DNA of 64,000 nt from Rhea pennata. Its lineage: Eukaryota; Chordata; Aves; Rheiformes; Rheidae. The notes under the pieces were generated by a model that saw only the letters and a list, made by a program, of their open reading frames with translations, was not told where the DNA came from and made no database searches. The position numbers and the translations under genes were made by a program. Of the stretch, positions 50,201 through 61,815 are shown piece by piece. The stretch is from the NCBI RefSeq assembly GCF_028389875.1, contig NC_084678.1, forward strand, positions 13,050,899 through 13,114,898. The letters run 5' to 3'. The stretch's first letter is position 1, and the number at the start of each line of letters is the position of its first letter.

Positions 50201-50598
50201 ATTTGAATAAACAGTGTTTTTGGAAACCTTGCATTTATCTAACAAAAAAAAAAAAAAAAGAATATCAGTTTCCATTTAGAGCTTCCTGAATTTTCTCTCA
50301 TTAAATCAGTAACATTATCTTTTTGAAATTAACTTTTCTTTTGCTTTTAAGGAGAACAGAAAGGAGAGGCTGTAATATTATTTAAAGCAAATACTGAGGC
50401 ATAAAAATAGAATTAATTACAAACAAGTTAAATAATCTGAGTGAATTTGGTTGCAATACTATATTATTATAAAATTTATTTTTACTCACAAGAGTTTTAA
50501 CTTACTTATGGCATATACTGTGGATGCTAGATATATATGTGAGCAGGCCATTGTAGCTTTTAGTTTGTGCACATCAGTCTCATGTTGCATCCTAACTG

Positions 50599-50641
50599 TT
50601 GAGAGAGAGACCGAGAGACTGGAGAAGAGAGAGACAGAGAA
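50599..50641 (+). repeat. GA-rich low-complexity tract
   Basis: Interrupted (GA)n of the form GAGAGAGAGACCGAGAGACT, continuing with AGAGAGAGACAGAGA. A possible GAGA-factor-like or length-variable site. Confidence 0.75.
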
Positions 50642-51802
50642 TTAAATCAAAAAACTTTGTGACAAGTTGACTTCCAGAAAATAAAAATATGTTGCCTCCT
50701 TATTTGACTAGACCCAGCTACCTGCAAAGAGCATCATGCACATGATCTTTTGCAATAGCACTTTCATTTCTGTCACAGAGGTCTAAATAAATGAATTGGC
50801 CATCTGCAATTAATTCACATTGTACAAATAGTTTGAAGACTGAGTAGTCTGTCTTCTGAACAGAACAATCTATTTTTAGCTTTTCAAGCAAGCCTGTTTT
50901 GTGTTCTTTGTAGAGTCAGCGACATTCTTTCAATTTTTCAGCTTAATTAACACAAAAGAAATTGTAATCTGAGAAGGCAGCAGAAACAAGAACCCCCTGA
51001 AAAACCATGAATTTGCAGGAAAGCAGAAGATAGCAGCTTTGCAAAAGATAGTCAACTAGCAAGGAAAAGGTTCTACGGAGTTTGTAGGATTTTGGCTGGA
51101 TATTGTAAGACCTAATTTTATACATGGTATTTGTTGATTTGCAGTGAACACTTACAGGTCCTGTAACTAATTATGGATTCTTTATTCTGAGTATGATGAG
51201 GTCCACAGAAAGAACATTTTCACAGCTTTCTGAAGGAGATTATACCTACAAAAGAAGAGTGCCTGTGGATAAAGCAGATTTCTGTAGAATTAGGTACACA
51301 TGTTTAACCTGGGTGTGAACATTGATATCTGCTCCTTGGATGGTTGAGGGAACACTGAATCCCTTCTGGGTAGACTCTGTGTGCTTGAAGTTGTGGATGA
51401 ATCTTTATTTCAAGCTCAAATGTAATCATATGTATATAATTTGCAGTAGAATCATACCTTGACAAATGCAAAAATATACATGCATCTCAAAATGCATTCA
51501 ATGCTACATTAGTTAAAAGATTTGAAATGATTCTTTAAGGATCAGTTGAAGGAAAGCAGAGCTTACTGTTCAGAGGGATTCTAGTTAAAATGTTAGTTCT
51601 AGATACAAAAAAGAAGTGAAAAGCTGAATAAACAACAGAATACCAACTACAATCAGTGAATGTTAAGTAATAGTACTTTGAAATAACAAAATTACTATGC
51701 TTTCTGGCAAGTGCTTTTCTGTTTAAATGCAGCATAAGCATTTACTATGCATTAATATTATGTAGGTATAGCATGTAAGCTTCCAAATTAAATATCTTCC
51801 CA

Positions 51803-51824
51803 AGCACCTATTTGTAGGTGCTTA
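51803..51824. repeat. 9-bp inverted repeat
   Basis: AAGCACCTA and TAGGTGCTT are separated by a four-base loop. A small hairpin with no evident gene association. Confidence 0.7.
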
Positions 51825-52040
51825 CTTGAAAAACATAAGCAGGGGGAGAAACAGTAACAAACACAACCCCCGTTCTTTGAATCTAGGCAGATAACTCGAG
51901 AGCCTGAAGTACAACTCTGAAAAGCATGCCAGTGACTTAGGCAGCCACATTCAACTGCTTTCCATTGCAGCGGAGAATGTGAAAACAAATATTCTTGCAA
52001 CAACCTGTGTGCCTATAGCCTTATGTTCCAGACTCACACC

Positions 52041-52043
<3 letters not shown>

Positions 52044-52076
<33 letters not shown>
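52044..52076 (+). repeat. Poly-A(33) tract
   Basis: Thirty-three consecutive A on the plus strand. The preceding 250 bp match no mRNA or LINE I recognise and lack a clear AATAAA just upstream, so a retrocopy tail is possible but unsupported. Confidence 0.95.
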
Positions 52077-52078
<2 letters not shown>

Positions 52079-53530
52079 TTCCAAGTCACATAACATGAGG
52101 TATTCCGAGGTGTTTAGTTGCCTAAAAACACAGCTAAGTTCCTTACAGGATTTTTTTTGTGCAATTACTATAGTAGCTACCGTATAGATCCACCTGGAAG
52201 CCTTTTAGAAATCTACTTGCATCTTTAGATACAAAGGTACCTTGCAGTAGAAGCAGGCTGTATTCTCCATCTGTAGATGAAAACTTTAACTTGCTTGAAG
52301 CTAACAGAGAGAAGGAGAAATAACATCAATATTCTCATTAAGTAATAATAGGGAAGTTATAAGTAAGGTTGTTGCAAAGCCTACATAAAAGAAAAACATA
52401 TGATTAAGAAGGTATGTAGCTGGCATATGAAATGAACTGGCAAAGGATGTTGAAGATAAAATGGTATGGTTTTGAGCTGTGGTAGGAAGGTTAATTTACT
52501 TGTCTAGAAACTTTGGAAACCTTAGATAATGCATGACGGTTTCTTTTAGAATAGTCTCATTTTAATTTCAGTCTCTTCACAGCGCTAGATTTGATAGACG
52601 CTTGTCATTCTAATTCTATTCTAACTATAGTTATTGTGAAGGCTGCTGATCAACACTGAAAGTTGGTCTTTGATATTAAATACTACAAAAATCAGTTTGC
52701 ATACTTTTGCATGAGTTTGCACTTCAAATTTGACCCACGACACACAATGCTAAAGGAGATGGAAGAACAAAGGATATTAATATCATCCTTCTCGTATCTA
52801 AAAGCAGACAGAAGAAAGCAGCAAGCACAAGCACAATCGATGAAATGAGATTTAATTTTTATTTGAGTTTTACTTGTAGAAGTGGAGGGCGGTATGGAGG
52901 CATGTCTAAGGGTAAATATAATGGTGTGTATATAGCTCAGTGAATAAGTGCTCACTGTTTTGATTTTTATAAAGATTTCAGAGTATTATTTAAACATTTG
53001 CCATGCATTAAAAACAGCAAGATGGATTTCTATGAAGATCATAGAAGATCTGTATTCTTAAAGGTCAACTTTTGGAGCTTTGTTCAAGGAAAAGTAAATG
53101 TCATTCTTGAAGTATCGTTAAGTACAGTAGCAAAACAGGTATCCTAAGGTATGTTTGTTTTCAGCCCTATAAGAAAGTATATTTATGAAATCTTCTGTAA
53201 GGAAATAAATTCTGAAATACTTACTGAGTGTAACAGTTGTAAAATAGGTAAGGTAGTCAGTCATACCATTGGCCTTTATACTCAGCCAGGTTACTTGCCA
53301 ACATAAAGAATGACTTAAAGACTTATTTTTTATTAGAATTTATTTTAATGTGCATTTCATACAGAACCCAATGTGAACCTTTCAGTTTATCTTTAGTGCC
53401 CTTCTTAATTGTTTACAGGAATAATGTTATTTCTGAAAGTAATTGACCTAAATTGTTGCTTCTACAGATAGCATGAACTATCTTCCACTTCATCCATTTT
53501 GTGCATATGGTACAAAGACGAAAAGATATT

Positions 53531-53573
53531 TCTTTCTTTTTTTCTTTCTTTCTTTTTTTTTTTTTTTTTTTTT
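53531..53573 (+). repeat. Pyrimidine tract with poly-T(21)
   Basis: TTTC repeats followed by 21 T (53553-53573), then AACAG. The layout mimics a splice acceptor, but the sequence that follows does not open a recognised exon. Confidence 0.9.
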
Positions 53574-56500
53574 AACAGAGGCATTTCTCAAAATGGCCTT
53601 GCTACCTAGTCATAATTGTGTACTAGTCAAGTCTATAGACCACTCCATTATTAAATAATACTAAATACTCTATGCTGCTGAATCATCTAGGGGAAGAAAA
53701 GGTTTAGCACCCAGACTGTGAGTGTGCAACACTCCAGCAGGTAGGATGAAGTATACCATACCCTTAAGGGTTCAAAGAATTGTTTAAGTAATTAGCTGGC
53801 TACAAAGCTTCTTCACAGTCCCTGAAATACCCTTTTCAACAAAAGTGAAGAACCACAATCTTCAACCTCTGCCATCAGCTGGAAAAGCAGCTGGCAGGTA
53901 ACCTTCTTACAGAGAGAGTTCTGCAACAGACTTCTTCTCAGAGACAGCAAATTCAACAGAAGTATCAGGAGCTGCACAATGGGCAAATCACAACTGATCT
54001 TCAGCATTGGCTTGCCCACTGTCCATGAGAAATGGCTAGAAATCACAACTGGATGAAGTTGCTCAGCTGTTACATCCATTTGTGTTCTTTATTCCCTCCC
54101 AGCAGCCTTTGGTATACCCTTCAGGGACTCTCATGTTAGTCCATTACCTCCTTGCTTTGCACACAGGCCACCCAAGTAGTCTTTTAGGAATGCTGAGGTT
54201 TCCATGCTTAGCATTTTTTTCTTCCTCTAGTTCTGAGGGCAGAATACATGATTGCTTCAGGTTCAGGATGGTGGCATTTGTTAGTTGTTATGTGTCCTTA
54301 GGCTCAGTGCTGTTTTGTAGCTCTTAGCATTTAGCCTGCATGGTTTCCAATTGCTATCTTCCCTGCCCCTGGAAAGTAGCTAACTTTTACAACAGTGCCG
54401 ACTGATGACTTACAGAAAGCACCATCTTTTGTATTTTTCACGCTGCCAGTGTTCTTTATCGATGTCACCTTGTTGTGGCATCACATGGAAATACGAAGGC
54501 AGTCTTTGTACCATATGCACAATGAATCAGATGATACCTTCAGGCTACATTCAATGAAATACATGCATTTTGCATAGGTAGCTGCCTCATCTGGAAGGCT
54601 GGAAAAACAGACTGATGGTGTTTGTGCACATGGTTGCTCTGCATATCCATAATGACCTGGTGGGTGATCAGATCAGATCTGAAAAAAACACAAGTGTATG
54701 GTAGTTCTTTCAATTGAAACTCCTTGCTGTACTGAAAGGATACTGCTTGCTAGACACCAACAGTGTGAGCCCATCACAGCACAGATGAAGGCCAGCAGTC
54801 CAGTTGCTGTGGGACTTCACAGTCTGATCTAGAGGCAGCGCTGACCCCAAAGCTCATTCTGTCTTTCAGACTTCAGAGTCCTTCCTTTGTATGGAACTTG
54901 TAATTGCAGTTGGAAGTTGTCTTCACCACCTATATGTATTTTTTGCAAAAAACAATGGATAACTTACATGTTATCCCTGAAAAGGAATTACAGAAGGGTC
55001 ACCAAGTCTTCTGCGTTCCTTTTCCTCTCCCTGCTGTATAGATACTGCCAATGTAAAATGCAAAGGTACTTTTCCCATGACAAATAGGAAGGAGGAGCTG
55101 TGTCAAACAGAAGTCATGGGTCTAAGCATAGCACAAATCTGCCTTTCAGAACGTAGAACTCGATATCCTGTTCTCTTTCTGAGGATTCGTCTGGTCTAAT
55201 AATCAAAATTTAAAGGACATGACCTTTTGGGGAGGAGGGAATGGAACTATATATTTACTGCTTACACTGATTTTGATGGGAGTGGTGGCTGTTTGACATT
55301 GCCAAAATATTTTATCGTAGCAACCATAGTTATTTCATTTGGCTGCCTCGTTTCACATTGGACAGCCCCAAGAGATGAAGACAATATGTCTATAATATAT
55401 GGAGTTCTGGGTAAGTGTAATGCTAATTGAAGGTCTCTATATTTAGGATCTTAATTTTGTCTACTTTTCTAAGCATGCATTTTCAGAAATGTAACAGAGT
55501 AACTTTTCACATTATAGTAAATAATAGACCTTTCTGCCAAGAAAAAAGTGCAAAGTTTCTTCACAATATTGCTGTGTTGCTGCAAGGCAAATCAGACAGT
55601 AGAGGGAGTGCAAGTTAACTAACGGTCACTATTCCCAGCACCACGGAATAGCAACATTAGTTGTCTATAAAACAGCTAGCAGAAATAGAAGAAAGAAATA
55701 AAAAGGACAAAGCCGTGTTGGTTAGCAGTCCATGAGAAGGCTGAAGGAAACAGGTTAAATGCCTGAGTATTAGGAGATGAAGGGCTAAATATGGCATCTT
55801 AATATGGCACATGGCAAGGGGCCAGATCTGTTTGTTCATAGATCTTAACCTGCTTTGAGTGTTTGAGTTTGAGTAGGATTAAAAACCAGAAAGGGATTTT
55901 TTTCTAGTTCTGGTTTGGACAAAAATGGAATCTCTAATGTGCAATTTTGGAGCTATGGAATCCAAACCTAAGTTCTAGTTTTGTTTGACCTAAGGATCCA
56001 AGCCCCAACCCAACATCATTTCTTTCATTCATCTTACCAAACATTTGTTAACTGCGCTCTATGAAATAACTTAGACACAACTATGAAATGTAGTTAGATG
56101 ATCATGGTTCTCTGAAAATAAAACACAACACTTAAACAACTGATATTTGTGTGAAGAATACTGTGTGAATTTAGCCTGTTGCTTATCTTTGGTTAAAAAA
56201 ATGTAGCATCTCCAAGGCATAATTTTCTTACGCTATGTGTTAATATATTTCCATTATGCTGTATCAGGACTTGGACTAGTTGCTAAAATATAAGGTTTCT
56301 TAGGAATCAGCTGCATTAATGACTTTGTTATAACTGAGGATATAACTGAGAATGACATTTATATAACAGACTTTCCAGTATAAAAGCCAGATTCTGTTGG
56401 CTATAAACATTCAGAAAGCTTTACCATGAAAAATTACAACAATCAAAGGCTAGATGTTACATCTAGAGAAAATGTAGGGCAAGACACATGAAACTACTGC

Positions 56501-58283
56501 TTTTTTAATACATTTTTTTCCAAGCGGAATGACTTGAGCTAAAGTTAACTTTTTACTACTTAAGAAGATTATATGGTTCACAGAAAAATAATTCAAACTG
56601 CTTAATTTTTAAAGCTTTTTTAATAAGAAAACTTCAAAGAGGTACACTTTAGAGGAACGGTCGAGTAATGTAGGAAAGGTAGTTAAATATTCCCTCACTG
56701 AAATGTAGTTTGAAAAAATAGACTTTCATGGCACCTATACAAGTATTTCTACAGATCCTTATCTGTAAGAACAGCAACGTATTTCTTTTTTTTTAATTAA
56801 AGATCATTATAATTGCTAATGTATGATTGTTTGGGGGCATATGTGAGTCCAATTGTGGTTTTGAGAACACAATTTTTGAGAACACCTTAACCTTCACTGA
56901 AACCTTCATCCTGTGTGTAACCTCTGCTGAATTAAACGTAGGCCTGTCTTCAAAATGCCCTACACCTTGCCAAGGAGAGAACCTCGAAGAGGGCAGGTTA
57001 GAAGGTTGGGAATCACTGACCATAACAGAGCAAGAGAATTTCTTAAGACAATGACCAGTTTGCAGAGAAGCTGGTTAACAGTTCGGAACAAGAACAAAAC
57101 GGAGAACCTTAGACACCAAAGCAAAGGGGCAGAAGTAGGGTTCAAATTATTTAGGGAAGGGATGCTCCCTCACAAAGACACAGGACTTCCTGGAGAGAGC
57201 AAAGACAGACTTATGACTCCTAGTAATGGTAACATCAGGCCAGGAGATGAATTTAAGCCTATTTGCTGTTTTCCATCTATTTGTGACTTGCTTATGAGTT
57301 TTTGGTTTGTTGGCTTTCATTTGATTTTGTTTTTGTTGTTGTTGTCTTGTAAGACAAAGGTCTTTATGATTAAGAAGTTCCTCTGCTAGGCCTCTACTGC
57401 TTTCTTTCATAGTCCTTTAGGGATGCTGCGGAAAACCAGTTTCTCACAGCCAGTATACCCTAGGGTAATGTACATAAAGAACTGTCTCCAGAAAATTGTA
57501 CCATAACTGTTGATGTGTCCCGATATGTGGCTTACACCATAGAGTGCTCTTCAGCTCAGGTCTTCAAAGCTAGTCACTACTGATTCAGTCACAATATGTC
57601 TCTGTCCAGACATGAGATCTTGATGCAATAAAAAGATTTCTCAGGTTTTAAGAGACCATAACAATTGTTACTAGGGCAGGAGGTCTCAAGTCGTGGTAGA
57701 TTATTACTATCACATCTTATCCCATCTTCCTCTCTGTTTATATATGTACAATACAATTTGCTATATTTGGTTCCAACCAGCGAACGTGTATGCTTCTGCT
57801 ACCTTTTACCTGTGTTACTAGTCACTTAATTCTACTTACAGGTTTCTCATTTATGTTTCTGTAAAGAGACCTCACGTATTACACTCTTTTGGGCAGTGGG
57901 ATCTTGTAGTCCATTTTCTTAAATACTGAAAGCAGTGCTGCAGCGCTTCACATTCTTCATTTCATACTATAATAATGCCTCAGTTTCAGCTTTCTACAGC
58001 AATGGGAATTACTTTATTAATCCCAGGCAAGCAGGGCTTAGACAAGGAATTTCTTAGCCTTTGTCACTACCCTTAACCAGTACCAAGCATATACAGATCT
58101 CTGAAAAGTAACATTCTTGTATGTCTTTCACTGCACAGGTTGATCTTTAGTTCCTGTGTCTTCGATTAAGTCAGTAGCGCTCAGTTCATCAGCTCTTCCT
58201 GTTTTTTTAATTTCCTCTTAATTTGTCCTCTGTGTGCTGGCACCAGGCTCTTTCAGGATCTGGAGACTTTTTTTTTCTAGCTC

Positions 58284-58330
58284 TGTTTTTTTTTTGTTTT
58301 GTTTTGTTTTTGTTTTTTTTGGTTTTTTTT
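58284..58330 (+). repeat. T-rich (TTTTG)n low-complexity tract
   Basis: Runs of T interrupted by single G every 4-8 bases. Reverse-strand A-rich tracts like this often follow retroposon tails, but no element body is recognised. Confidence 0.85.
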
Positions 58331-59745
58331 CCTTCCTACAAGCCAGCTTTTAGGGTGGAAAAGAATTAATTCTTATTTCTGAGCTGGAAGTTGGGAGACC
58401 GTAAGAGTTAGTAGCTCATGGCTGTTCTGCTTTGTGGCCATGGTCCTTCAATTGGATACTAAGTCCCTTCAGCAAAATGAATGTTTTAATCCCCATGGAG
58501 AATATAATGTATAGCTTATAGTCAAGATGATTTTCACAAAATAAAATGGTATTATCATTTTGATGGAGATATATTCTCAGTGTGTCACAACTGCCTTTAT
58601 CCTTTTTGCCTGTCAGAATCGTGAATTTATAAACTCACTCAGCAGCTTCCTCACTCAAGGAAAGCAAAAGCAGGAAGCTTAAACTCCATTTTTCTTTCAA
58701 ATGAATATTAATGGAAAACATTATGAGATACTTGCTCAGCTCTATAATAATACATGTCCATTCGTGAGATGGTCCAGACAGACCAGCAGATTAGGAATAC
58801 AGAATTTAACATTGAATTCTAAAAGACAACACAGGAACTTCAGGCCCCAAAGTATCCTCTGAAAGTTTGGCTTTATTTCACCCTGTCAGCCAGGATTCTC
58901 CTTACAACACCACAGTATTCATAATAAAGAAATTAAATCCACGCCTCTCCAAATGCCTCATAACTTGCAGCACTGTGCACGCTCTGCACATGTGTAGTTT
59001 TGATAAAGAGGCATTATCGAGACTGAAATCATATTAAACAAAACAAATAATGTGGCTGCCTAGCACTTCCTCCGAAAGTAGTTCCTTGGACAAAATCTTC
59101 CTTAACTCCTGTGTATGGAGTCACTATATCCCATAGTAACACTAATTCATAGAAAGAAATTTTCAGAATAAATATGGATGTATATTTTATGTGTGTATGT
59201 ATTATATATACATTCAGCCATGCAAGAGGGCCCTGCCTTCCGTCTGCAACTTTCCTGTGCTGGAAGGAACTCAGCCTTGTTGCAAACAGGCTGCAGTGGA
59301 GAGGGCAGGAGGGAGAGAAGCTCTGTGCCCCCTGCACGCCTGCTCTCTGTTACTCCCCAGCACTGGCACGAGGGCCAGCGACTGATGGCTAGTCACTAGA
59401 CTTGTTTCTGGGCTGGCAGAGGAGCTGCAGGGTGGCTTTGCCAGAGCACTGCAACTTGGAGGCAGTAGTGGTGGTGACAGCAGGGTAAATGCCATTGGAT
59501 TCCCTGCCCTCACCACATTCCTGACACAGATCCTGGTTCCCAGGCCTTTATGAGAGCAGGGTGAATTTCCATCAAAGCTTTCTTCTCCCCCAACTGTGAT
59601 CCCAGGCAGCAAGCCTGGGTGATGTCCATGTGCAACATTGCGCTGTTCTTTCGCACGGGACTTGCAGCAAGCTTGGTAACTCAGGGCTGACACCTAGCAA
59701 GCGTGTAGCACTCTCCAGCACCCTCCCAGTTCATTCAAATCCGCG

Positions 59746-59784
59746 GGGGTGGAATGTGCTCCTCAGGGGTGGAATGTGCTCCTC
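59746..59784 (+). repeat. Tandem duplication of a 20-bp unit
   Basis: GGGGTGGAATGTGCTCCTC occurs at 59746-59764 and exactly again at 59766-59784, 20 bp apart. Each copy contains GGAATG, the TEAD (M-CAT) core. Perfect identity suggests a recent duplication. Confidence 0.95.
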
Positions 59785-61559
59785 GCTGCTGAGCACCAGG
59801 GGCTCAGCTGCAAAACTTGCTCTCTGTTTACATAGTGTAGACTAAGCTGTAAAAAGCTGATTGCTTCAGAAGCGAATAGGTCATTCCTAGTCAGACAAAC
59901 GAGCATGCACCGAGCAATGGAAAAACAAATTCGTTATTGTAATACCGAAGAGCATAAAGCAAACCTGGAGGTGACCTGCAAAAGAACACACCACTGGGTT
60001 TCTGCCCTATTTTGTACTTTATGGTGTACAGAGAAAGGTTGAAAAGTATGTAGGCTTTTTTTTATTATTTATTTCAAAATAAAAAGTATCTTAGTCTAGT
60101 GCTTTGCATGTAGCAAGCATGCTGATTTGAGCTTTCCCTGATTTTGCTAGAAGGCCTGTGGGAGAAGAATTCGAAAGAATATTAGCATCTTTCCCAACAT
60201 TTTCACTTAAGAAAAACAGTGTTAAATGAAAAAATGAGTTCTGTTTAAAATTTAATGTTCTTGAGAATGTCTGCGTTAAATAAGTGTTAATAAAAAGAAG
60301 ACAGTCTATTAAAATCACTTCCCTTTAAAATAATTATTTTATTATGAAATGTGTTACGGCAGGGCTTAAAAGGCCACAAATGAGATCAGGGCCCCTTGGT
60401 TCTCGAAACTGTGCAGACACATAGGAAGTAAACAACTTACAACCTATATGAGAAAGACAGATAAAACATAGTTGGAAAAAAGAGGCACAAAAGGGGGAAA
60501 TGACTTGTCCAAGGTCATGCACAGATCAGTGGCTGTGCTGGATCGAATGATCTATGTTAGATCAGGTCTCCTGACTCCTATTCCACTGTTTAATGCCAGA
60601 GCTCACTTCTTTTCCGTTGGCATTTTTGTTGACTTCTGTGAGCACATGAACTGATTTAAGGTAGACACCACCTTTCAACAGAGGGAAAGGGATGCTGAAG
60701 GCATCCCCCTGGGCTGGATCCATCAAAGGGGATCATCCTTCACCTCTGCTGGTTTTAATGTGACAGAGACAAAATCCTTGTGCTGGGCCCCAGGTTCAGA
60801 CGCAGCCTGGGGCTGCGGTTAGGCGCAGGCCCTGGCTCCTGCTTTATGCCCGTGCCCTGGCAATGGGTGGGTTTCCTGGCTCTTGTGTGAGATGGAGCAA
60901 CAAGGGAAAGCTTTCATTCTGCACCTAAAGGGTTTGAGACAATCAACTGATTTATGCACATTTTTAAAATTTAAGACAAAAAAAAAAAAGGCACCCCAAA
61001 AGGCTTATTTGGAACACTAGGAAAGGGTCTAAATTCTGCAACTGCCCTAGGGTACGTGGGGCACTCTAATTTAACATCAAGGCGCTTAGGAAGTAATGAT
61101 GCTGTTAGTTTGCCAGACAGCTAGAGTCTTCCAGGAAAAATAGGGTACAAAAGACCCCTATTCTGTAATTGTGTCTGTATGTAATTTTAGGTTCTGGGCT
61201 TAGCATTTTTCAGTGTGAAGAGGAAGATGGGAGAAAATACCCTTTTTGAAAGAGAACACACTCAGGCTTTCAGCAGTGCAAAGAAGGAAGAGCAAAATCA
61301 CATTTCTGTTTTCCTTGCAGATCATCTTTAATAATGGCTCCTGGTATTGGGAGTATTGTGGTTTGCTAACACTGAAATGTAGTTATTTTGAGTGTGAAAG
61401 CCTGAATATAGTTCTATTTTGAAGTATGTAAAAGAAGGAGAGGAATGTTTACAGCACATTAAAACCTGTGTGACAACTTAGCAAGAACTATTTTAAAAAT
61501 CCTCTTATTCCCCTTCCTGTTATGCTCCATAAAATGAGAATGCCGTGTCAGTAAGCAAT

Positions 61560-61815
61560 AACGTTAGCGCAGAGGGATGCGGTCGCGTGCTGCCGCGGGA
61601 GCAGGCTGGGACCCGGCGCGGGCCTGGTGTGCAGGCTGCCTCGCGGCTCCCCCCGCTCGGGTGGGAAACGCCGCCCAGGCCAGGGCCGCGCTTGGCACCG
61701 GCTGCTCACGCCGGCCGCTGCGCTGCCGCCGGGAAAGCAGGAGTCGGCCCCGTCTCTCCTCACCTCCCCGTCACGGGAAGGCAGGCTTGGGAATTTCGCG
61801 CTTCTTCGCAGGCAC
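61560..61815. promoter_or_regulatory. Isolated CpG-rich island within the intron
   Basis: About 255 bp of strongly CpG-rich DNA flanked on both sides by AT-rich intron. It lies about 57 kb downstream of the GNAL XL exon. In human, as I recall, the short-Golf promoter is roughly 60 kb downstream of the XL promoter, so this could be an associated element. I could not find the short first exon (MGCLG...) in or just after the island. The frames that cross it are a by-product of GC richness. An orphan enhancer-type CpG island is the alternative. Confidence 0.5.

Larger units (their letters stand above)
47296..61559. other. Ordinary intron, no gene recognised
   Basis: AT-rich intron with simple tracts listed separately. 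A plus-strand frame at 56955-57389 (144 codons, ATG start) has a basic N-terminal part and a hydrophobic C-terminal segment, but no recognisable homologue. No transposon ends or RNA genes are seen. Confidence 0.5.

Noticed and set aside
53531..53600. Polypyrimidine tract plus AACAG as a splice acceptor
   Set aside because: The following sequence meets stops quickly and matches no GNAL exon. It is better explained as a T-rich simple repeat.
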